A stretch of DNA of 42,024 nucleotides, taken from Larix sibirica. Lineage: Eukaryota > Streptophyta > Pinopsida > Pinales > Pinaceae. Shown piece after piece: positions 34,516 through 42,024 of the stretch. The notes beneath the pieces were generated by a model. That model ran no database searches and had not been told where the DNA came from. It worked only from the letters and a program-made list of their open reading frames with translations. Within the stretch, counting starts at the first letter, position 1; each line of letters starts with the position of its first letter. The translations under genes and the position numbers were made by a program. The stretch spans positions 1-42,024 of the forward strand of contig NWUY0304649207.1 of assembly GCA_004151065.3 (NCBI GenBank), read 5' to 3'.

Positions 34516-35240
34516 AACAGATTATTAAAACAATCTCTGTCACCATTTTCATTTAGCAACAACTAGGTTTTAGGAGGTCGGAGGCCCCTCATCACGGGTA
34601 CTAAAAAGAATTTATTATTCCTCAAACTTGCCATTTAATTAACTTTATCCATGTTTCTTTAGGCCGGATTGATTCAATTGCTTCTCGAGCCCCTTTACCC
34701 TTGAGACTATTTTACTTTCCCTTTTACTTTACGACTTGAGCACTACCGTTTGGAGCAGGTACAATGTTTCGGTGGAACAGATCTTTTCAAACCTTCTCTC
34801 CTTTTAGTCGAGTGGCTCCGCTCCTCATTCCCAATTTTCATTTTGTTAAACCTCGTTTTTAGGAGATCCAAGCAGGTATATAATCTGGGCCACTCAAATA
34901 TATTTTTTATTTGATAAATTTGGAGCGAAGCCGCTTGTCCTTCATAGGGCAAGGATTTGAAAAACTTTATTATTCGCAGGATGGAATCAATTGCTGGGCG
35001 GGGATACTCGACTGCGCTACTAGGCAGGGCGGCTTGGCTTTGATACCGGGCTTTGATACTTGTTGGCTGCTGGCATATTCGATCGACTGCGCTACTCACA
35101 CTGCTTTGCTTGGATACTCAGAATGGGATGGACACAGTCATTGCTGCAAGGTCATTGCTTGAAGATAAATTGACATAGCTGATAGTCAATACAGGTGGAA
35201 ATGCGCTCCATGCTGCTGATACTCAATCCAGTAGATCCAA
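34516..35240. other. Spacer with a small decayed repeat
   Basis: tcgactgcgctact occurs at 35008-35021 and 35083-35096, and ggctttgatac occurs twice between them. A 118-codon minus frame (34743-35099) and an 83-codon plus frame (34911-35162) overlap over this repeat. Neither is recognised. Confidence 0.4.
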
Positions 35241-35458
35241 GTATCAATGCCAGGTAGGTTCGATACAAACAAGTGTTGATGCATCGATGATTAGCTTTCT
35301 TTCTACTTTAAGCTAACACCCAATACAAGTACAATATATCATCACTCCCAATACCGAGGTACAATCTTAGCTACCCATAGAGGAGGTCTTATATATAGTC
35401 CCCATCATACCCTTATAACAGCACAATCATACCCTTCTTTCGTCCCATCATTCCCAGC
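35241..35458 (+). repeat. Dispersed repeat, copy B (partner at 3.62 kb)
   Basis: Same orientation and block order as 3623-3766: gtatcaatgccaggt, gatgattagctt, atcactcccaataccgagg (35341-35359) and cccatcattcccagc (35444-35458). It carries an extra 60-70 bp, including a duplicated catacccttat/cataccctt word. Confidence 0.75.
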
Positions 35459-36623
35459 GTCCCCACATTATAACATTCCCGCGCATTCAGTGCAATCCCC
35501 AGTACGCATTACCGCAGTCAGTACGCATTCAGTAAGCCCGCCATACCCGCTTTCTGTTCAAGCCACACCTGCCTAATAACAGGGGCCCTCAAAAAACCCC
35601 TGATACTGGACACATCCCAGGATGACACACCTCATTTAGATCCGCACCTGCCTTTAAACCTTTAAACTAAGTAGGCAGGATGGTAAATTCAGGAGTGAAA
35701 AGGTGGCCTTACTTTATAAGCTGGTCAGGACATAGCCATGCACCTGCCTTGTTACAAAGCTTGTTACAAAGACCACTCGTGAAAGTTATTGGCAGAGTTT
35801 TATTATGAAGTGAGAACCTTAAATTGCTTAATCCCTGCGAAGGTACCTATTTATATTTCCTCTTTAACAGCGTTTATTTAGGAGACCTACCTCTTAATTA
35901 TCAGAGTGATACTTTCGGAGCAGATTAGGAGTGAAAGAGCTCCAAATAAATCATCTCGCTTATTCAGGCGAGTCACAACTTACCTCATAGGCAAGCTAAT
36001 TCGCCCTTACTCAGGGAGAATCACTTTCTCTTCTCATCACTCGCGACAGGCACTAATTGTATCCCGCCTCATGGCAAGCCCTTGTTCACCCACTCATAAG
36101 GCGACTAACTAAATATCTCTCTCGCTTACACCCTCCTTTAATTAATAAGAGTACTCTAAAAGAACCCCACCTACTAAAGGAAGACCAACACTGGCTCACA
36201 CAATAATCACGCCCTCTATTCTGAGACCACACAAGATCACGTAGCCCGCTTCGTAGCACACACGCTACACTACCTGCCTTCCGCCTTTCATTATTAAGGC
36301 AGATTGCTTTTCCTATATAGTTCATCTCCTTGGATGAATCACTTGGCCCACTCTGGGGCACAAACATTACTACCTGCCTTCCCTTTAGGAAAGCTTATCT
36401 CTTATACTACATCGGGACTGTGTTGGACACCTTCTGTGGACCCCGAGTCTGTCATAGAGCCAACAAGTAAGGTTTTGGGGGCAGGTAATATGGCGATCTT
36501 CCATGGCCTAACAGTCCTCCATATGAAGCTTTCTAGGGAGCTCGAGTGTATACACCTTAGAGCTAGAGAGTAGGCTGGATGTTTACTCGAACATAAAACC
36601 ATTGATCACATGACCTATCATTT
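35459..36623. other. Spacer, with one possible coding remnant
   Basis: cacctgcct words recur at 35575-35745. The stretch 36390-36600 is open in both directions (plus 36304-36573, minus 36402-36602), has balanced composition and may be an old coding piece, but I cannot assign it to a family or a strand. Confidence 0.35.
35748..35771. repeat. Perfect 12-bp tandem duplication
   Basis: cttgttacaaag is present twice without a gap. Confidence 0.95.
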
Positions 36624-38048
36624 GAAAATATCATTGTCCCAATAAGTGAAGAACCCAAAGTGATTGAGCCGCCAAGGCACCCCAAGGAAAATGAAAAACC
36701 ACCTCAACAAAACCTTAGTAACCCAATGATATTCTGGCTAAGCCCCTGATGGTCTTTAAATCCTCAGATGAAACACCTCATTTGCCACCTCCTTGAAACT
36801 TCAGACACGAGCTAAGAGAACTAAAAATTCCATGCCTCTTTCAGAAGTGATAAAGAACCTTGTCCATAGAAAGTAAGTGTTTTAATTCCTAGGAATATTG
36901 GAGCAACCCCAAGCCCAATATGCAAAGACCCGAACAATTAAACACAAGAACACAAGTAAGACTGTAAATTTGATAGTTATTTCTTATTAGATGCCTCTAT
37001 AGCATGATTTGATTAACCTCCCAGATGATGCCCCAAAGCTAGTAATTGGGAACTTGCCTGAGGGAAATGACCAGTTGACTCCTCATTTTTCAATCACCCT
37101 GGAACTACAGAATCTCTACCTCCACAACTGCTTGGATTATTTAGGAGCATCTCATTCTTTAATTCCTTTTTCATTTATGGAGAAGATAGGTTTGAACATA
37201 ACCAAGCCTTACAAATACCTACACTTATTTTACTCTAAGAAGGTGCAGTGCTTGGGAATGCTCAAAGATTTAGTAGTGGGCATGGTGCTGATCCCAAGGA
37301 AGTTTGTGAGAATGGGTGTGGTGATTGCACATGTTCCCCCCGCATATGGCATGCTTATATCTAGACATTGGGGAATGCCCATTGGAGGCAATATTCAGTT
37401 TTACCTATAATATGCCACTATTCCCATTTTTGGAGGTGGTACTTGTTGCCTGTATAGCGAGCCCAAAATTACTATGTCATTTACAATTCAGAGAATCCCT
37501 CCAATTTCCCTTCATATAGCACTGATTACATTGGAAATTTTATTTTTAGTAATGAAGCTGCCCCTATTGATGGAGGGATATATTTATTTTTGTAAACAAA
37601 AAGAACTAGATCCTTCTAACCTTTGGACCCTACACCATGTAAAAGAGTTCCTGCACAGTTTAAGACTAGAGTTTTATTACACAAATAACATCGTCGAGTA
37701 TGAGGCATTTATCTTCAATTTGGACATGGTGAAAAAGATGGGCGTAAAGCAACTAAAGATCTTTAGGGATTCTTATATAGGTGTAAGTCAGGTGAGGGAA
37801 GCTTACAAATAAGGCACCCGAGGCTGAGGCAGTACAGACATGTTGTGTGGGACATATTTTAGAAATTCTTTTAAGCTGCCAAAATAACTGCCATACCAAG
37901 GGAGGAAAATAAAAAGGCTGCTAACTTAGCCAAATCTGTGGTAAGTTTCAAGCCACCTAATCTCAATAATCTCTATTATTCTTTCATAAAAGTGGCAGTT
38001 CCTTACAATATAAAGCAGTGGCTAGTATTTCAAAATGATGAAAAGAGA
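36624..38048 (+). mobile_element. Ty3/gypsy fragment: gag-pol linker, protease, archaeal-type RNase H
   Basis: From 36624 a Pro/Glu/Lys-rich linker reads across three frames (EEPKVIEPPRHPKEN, LAKPLMVFKSSDETP, MPLSEVIKN). The protease follows (37009-37410) with LINLPDDAPKLVIG and LHNCLDYLGASHSLIP. The usual D-S-G active-site triad is distorted to D-Y-L-G. PPAYGMLISRHW is the usual C-terminal part. From 37474 comes the N-terminal part of the extra RNase H (EAAPIDGGIYLF in a shifted frame), then FYYTNNIVEYEAF, KQLKIFRDS and, beyond a TAA, RHPRLRQYRHVVWD and IPREENKKA. Both the NNxxEYEA glutamate and the D of RDS are kept. The reverse transcriptase and first RNase H expected between protease and this domain are absent, so the copy has an internal deletion. 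The lineage is Tat-like by its domain set. Confidence 0.9.
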
Positions 38049-38783
38049 AAAAGGTTTAACAAAAAATATTATTTCAAAATTCTTGCCTAACAAATCTAAG
38101 TGGGTTTAGTTTGATGATCAACAGGCGATCATTTTCAAACATAGCGTTTATCTTGGTCAAGTTATGGCCAGATGAGTGTGTGAGGGCAGGAAGGATAGAA
38201 GATAAGAACCCCACCAAATGAAGCGAAGGCAATATACCATATTGGAAGGAGGTAACTGATTAAAGAGCTTATGGATCTTTAGGGGTTCCTACCGGTCCTG
38301 GCATATATGCGATTACATTGGATCTCATCTGATGGCCCGTGGTTGTTCCATTATATGCCATGGGGTCTAGGCCGATGCCTATGACTTAGGAACCTGGGAA
38401 CTGAGCTTTCCCAGTCTTGAGCTCTTGAAGTACACACGGGGAGTTGCTTTTAAGGTATCAGCCTTCCTTAGCCATAGAGTGCTTTATGCTCTACCCTGAG
38501 TAAGGTGCTATTCTTGTTCTTATTTGACGGGCATATAATATTACCCTATAAACTAATATAACCCTTACTTTTTGATAAATATAGTATACATTAATATGTA
38601 AAATAATCTATTCTTAATATAGGAAAATACCCTATATAAGGTAGGGGGCCCCAATACGCGCACACCCCGGTTATTCAGGTTACCTTATTGCAGGTTCCGC
38701 TTCGATATTCCCTCGGGTTCCACCCTCCGATCTAGGAAGATAAACATCTTAAAACATGCTGTCAGACCAGACACTTTTTCGAA
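38049..38783. other. Spacer
   Basis: The retrotransposon text fades after 38048. An AT-rich part (38520-38640) and a GC-richer part (38640-38760) follow. No LTR boundary could be recognised. Confidence 0.45.
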
Positions 38784-39650
38784 CTAAATGACCTCCGGCG
38801 CAATAGTGCCAAAAGACGTTATCAAAGTGCCTTGAGGAGCTACCTCAGGGATTACCTCCAATAAGTATAGGCTTAGAGCTAACCAAGTCAGCATTCTTCT
38901 GCCTCGCTCGAGCCTCCCACTTATCCAATAAGTCCGAACAGTCTTTAGTAACATGACCCATGGTCCCGCAGTGACCAAATCTTGGCCTTCTAGGGTGCAT
39001 ACAATCCCTAGATATATGTTCCACCTCATCATAATTAGAGCACCGCATTTATCCTGTTTTGCTGCCACCTCGACCTCCTTTTTAGAACCTCCTTGGCCGT
39101 GAACTCCCCCGACATTAGTATTACCTCTTTCCTCCACATTGAAGGAGGTATTATAAAACCTCTCTACTAGAGCTTGTAAGTCTCTACAATTATTAGTACT
39201 ATGGGTGTGAGATAAAAAAATAACAAACTAAGTTCACGAGTAAAATGAAGATTTTTGAAGGATAGGGCAGATGCGCGAGGGATGCCCATATGTCCGATAT
39301 ATATCACAATACTCACTTGAGGTCCCGCCGGCCAGAGTAGGATTATGCAGAACCCCTCCTATTAGTACTAGAAAATCGTGGGCCAGATGCCATTTTTTCT
39401 TGCATACAGTACACCTTACCTACTTGTTCCCAACCTGAGCTTTAGTCAATTCCTACATTTGTTTAGTCAAATAAGATAGTTGTTTCTCAAATTGGGATAT
39501 CTCTGGAACCATGTTGGATGTAGACGCAGATGCCGCATGGGAATGAGTGTTTCCAGGATATCCAGCCATCGACTGGATCCTCATAGCTTGTTATAAGGAT
39601 TCTATCCAAGTGCCCAATATCTGCTGCATCAATGGAATCCTGGTTAGAGA
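38784..39650 (-). mobile_element. Ty3/gypsy gag fragment with degenerate zinc knuckles
   Basis: Read on the minus strand from 39640: LMQQILGTWIESL, AMRIQSMAGYPGN, QFEKQLSYLTKQM and ELTKAQVGNK. Then come CCHC-type knuckles whose cysteines are partly lost: CTVCKKKWHLAHD-F, CDIYRTYGHPSRIC, CSNYDEVEHISRDC and FGHCGTMGHVTKDC. In the second and third, Tyr replaces the second Cys; in the first and last, Phe replaces a Cys. Knuckle 3 and 4 are read after a frameshift near 39050. Several stops are TAG or TAA at places where Gln is natural. Gag binds the element's RNA; here it is dead. It lies in the opposite orientation to the protease fragment at 36.6-38.05 kb. Confidence 0.85.
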
Positions 39651-40320
39651 CGGGAGTATGACCAGATATTTTTGGATCTAATGAGAAGAACGACCGCAAA
39701 TGGCCTTTGAAGCCATTTAAAGCCATCCAGTCAAGTTCCTACAACGTGGGTGAAGCGTACCCCATCTTTCTCTTAGTTCAATCCCCATTCTGTACCCTAT
39801 AGGTGCTCATGTTGAAAGTGCACCCGGGATTCGCTTTGTTGCATCCGGCTCAACAGACATTTGTCCATTTGGTTTTCCACCTGGCCAATTATTAAGTGAA
39901 GGCAGGCGCCCAGGCCCAAGGCGGAGGGACAATTCATAATTCATTGAGTTGGCTAAAGCAAAATGATAGTTCTCAACCCCAATGGCAATATGCCGACCTT
40001 CCCCTTGCTCTCCCTTTGGTCAAGCAAGTCTTCCGTCCACACACAGATTTGCTTTATAAAATACGCAGTTGGCGAAGGCTTTGGGGATATATACCGGAAA
40101 CACCCTCAAAAGAACCATTTAAAGGGCGCTGTTCGCATAATTTATTTAGAGTAGGCTTCGCTCCTCACTGCTGCGCGCCTCTTATGCTGCCCTCCTGGCC
40201 TTAGAGGAAGGAATCACCTTTTCACTGCTCCGCATAATAAAGTTTACTATTAAAAGCGTGAGTTAGTTCGATAACCCAGATGATGAATATGCCTACAAAC
40301 CCGTCAAAACCCACTCCGTG
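39651..40320. other. Spacer between two gag fragments
   Basis: Overlapping plus frames (39896-40204, 39963-40154) are unrecognised and span the second Bpu-like copy. A minus frame (39487-39726) is the gag fragment read out of phase. Confidence 0.4.
40003..40036. mobile_element. Second copy of the Bpu-like 35-nt element
   Basis: ccttgctctccctttggtca and the next bases match 21847-21881 at 26 of the first 30 or so positions. The right end is CCGT rather than CCTT and one T is missing. The flanks are unrelated to the integrase, so the shared part is the insertion alone. This supports a mobile or copied 30-35-nt unit. Confidence 0.6.
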
Positions 40321-40980
40321 CCTTCATTTTGTAGCCTCCCAATTCCACTATCATTTTCAACTTGGTTCATGTCCCCTTCTTCTTATTATCCCGTCTCACA
40401 CTATGCTCAAGAATAAGTGCATAGATGGGGTCATCATCCTTGAGCATTACTACCCATCTCATCAACACACCGGTTAATTTATTGGCTAAGTTTTGATTAA
40501 CTAATAATGTGATGCAACACTTGATAAAATAACTTACTTGGTTCGTAGACTCCTCTTAGCTTCTACTAGTTTGCACCTCATCATCATATACTAGCGCGCA
40601 TTGGGTTTTCTCTAATGCATAAGACAAAAATTGTTTTTGTTTGGCTACATAAAATTTTAGGTGACTTGTTTTAACTTTTTTAATATTTTATAAAATAACC
40701 TTCACATCCATTCTAGACCTTGCTCCAACTCTTGTCGTTACATGTATTTGCATTGTTTCCTTGTCCTTCTTGCATGACTATACTATGACCATGTGCACTT
40801 TGTTTTCTTCCCATTTCTTTTTTAGATTTAGAAACTCTTCAGTCTAATGCTCTGACCTATGGCATTAAGTGTAGAGTGTCTGGGGTTTCATATAGTTGCA
40901 TGCAATGTGCCCAACTTCTTCGTAATTGAAACAAACATGCAACCTTTAGCCACCACCAACTATGCTTTGTCCTCATCTTA
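40321..40980 (-). mobile_element. Ty3/gypsy gag-to-protease fragment, second gag type
   Basis: A single minus frame runs from about 40980 to 40321 with only about six stops. It starts with a zinc knuckle CFNYEEVGHIACNY (from 40933), in which the second and fourth metal ligands read Tyr, each one G-to-A change from Cys. A second cysteine/histidine cluster follows (LYT-CHRSEH-TEEF), then the charged run NLKKKWEENKVHMVIV. Further on are YVAKQKQFLSYALEKTQ, TNQVSYFIKC, DDDPIYALILEHS and KMIVELGGYKMK. That last phrase is where the protease begins in such elements, and similarity stops there. The text differs from the gag at 38.8-39.65 kb, so it is another lineage. Confidence 0.8.
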
Positions 40981-42024
40981 TGAAGCCACCTTAAAAACCA
41001 CACATCCTTTGCTACCATTCTCATTTGTTCCTTGCACTCAATAGACATCCGTTATTTGTTCCTTCACTAATTGCAGCAGCCGGGTTATTATTTCCAATCA
41101 CAATCGAAGCATGCACGCATACCCCTACCATGTTTAAGCACACTCTAAGGACCCCTATCCACAGTCCGCACTCTCACTCGCATATCCACTATAGGCCTTG
41201 ACGATCGCCCTAACTCACACGGCTCAATCAACCTAGCAGCAGGATAAGGCACCTATTCTCGCGACCTCTCACACAGGCTCGACAACCATTATGACTACTA
41301 TCCTGGATTCTACTTCTACTTCTACTATTACTTCTAACTGCCGGTCGAACCCTTCCAACTGAGGACCCTATGGCGATTCCCTTCTGGCTCTGACTGGCTA
41401 TCTATGACCGGCTGGAATGACCTTCCGACAATGACTAGCTATTGGCTGACCTTCTTACAATAACCGCCTTGATGCAATGATTGGCATGGGCTATGTGCCA
41501 GCTATGTATATGGCGTATGATCTTTGAATGGCGAATCGATGTATGTAAGCTTTGTAATAGATCCATTCGAGGTCGAAACTCTTTTTTTTGTAGCGGTAAG
41601 TGTTGTAGGAACCGGTGCTCCGTATTGTTGTCTTTCGTGCAGGGGTATGTCCTCTTCTCAGTCGGGTATGCCTTGAAAGGGTACTTTTCTCGTAAACATG
41701 TACTGGGTGATAGTAAGTTAGGTGAATCAGTGCACCCCACACTGGTACTACCTACCCACTCCCCTGACTGGTACACTACCTACCTGACCAGCGTGAATGA
41801 CTCAACCTCCCTGATCTGAAAGGCTCTCTGTTATGTTATATGATCCTCAACTGTTGAATTGTATATAACGAGCAGTAGTAACTCTCTCATGGTATTAAGG
41901 TTTTCCAAAGCATACCTTCCACTCTCGGAGTTCCAGCCCCAAGGCTCTGGATAGAGAGATAGTGAGGCAGGGTCAATAGCTTGCAAAAGGTGTGGGTGGG
42001 GTACCCATTTTGAATATAGGACGG
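40981..42024. other. Spacer to the window end
   Basis: A ttctacttctactattactt microrepeat lies at 41309-41337 and ctatgac/gactggct words at 41380-41440. Overlapping frames of about 112 codons on both strands (41435-41819) mirror each other and match nothing I know. Confidence 0.45.

Noticed and set aside
36402-36602. Minus and plus open frames over the same 200 bp as a gene
   Set aside because: Both strands look plausible and neither extends, so no strand or family can be chosen.
41435-41819. Two 112-113-codon frames on opposite strands
   Set aside because: They mirror each other, carry no recognised motif and do not extend past their stops.
1-42024. CRISPR array, group II intron or bacterial operon signals
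   Set aside because: No regularly spaced direct repeats with unique spacers, no domain V motif and no ribosome-binding-site-led gene series were seen.

Overview
The window looks like non-coding plant mitochondrial DNA of the expanded, repeat-rich kind, most likely from a gymnosperm. The evidence is a relic of the native plant mitochondrial tRNA-Pro gene (5828-5898), a decayed nuclear-type PPR gene piece, scattered broken Ty3/gypsy retrotransposon fragments, many short direct and dispersed repeats, and a 35-nt insertion flanked by CCTT direct repeats that resembles the Bpu elements described in Cycas mtDNA. The species cannot be named from the sequence, and a nuclear origin (a mitochondrial-like insertion in nuclear DNA) cannot be excluded. 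I find no intact protein gene, rRNA or functional tRNA in 42 kb.

Layout. Positions 1-2560 hold a tandem duplication, two unresolved bases and a cluster of decayed repeats. From 2.6 to 11.5 kb the only gene-like feature is the tRNA-Pro relic; the rest is AT-rich spacer with microrepeats and three copies of a small hairpin repeat. A long minus-strand reading frame lies at 11.76-12.73 kb; it is interrupted only by stop codons and belongs to no family I recognise. From 13 to 20.3 kb there is spacer with short tandem duplications and a widely spaced inverted repeat.

At 20.4-22.0 kb a minus-strand PPR fragment abuts a plus-strand Ty3/gypsy fragment (end of RNase H, HHCC domain, integrase). The integrase still shows its D, D and E residues but carries stops, frameshifts and the Bpu-like insertion. 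A second Ty3/gypsy lineage is present at 25.3-26.1 kb (protease and the start of reverse transcriptase). From 26.1 to 36.6 kb there is repeat-bearing spacer, a decayed Asn/Gly/Ala-rich coding repeat (33.4-33.8 kb) and the second copy of a 3.6-kb dispersed repeat. Positions 36.6-38.05 kb carry a protease plus archaeal-type RNase H fragment on the plus strand. Two zinc-knuckle gag fragments follow on the minus strand (38.8-39.65 and 40.3-41.0 kb). The last kilobase holds nothing I can assign.

Nothing here forms an operon or pathway. The window is best read as an accumulation zone of transferred nuclear DNA (retrotransposons, PPR gene, unknown genes) within an organelle genome, overwritten by short duplications and small mobile repeats.
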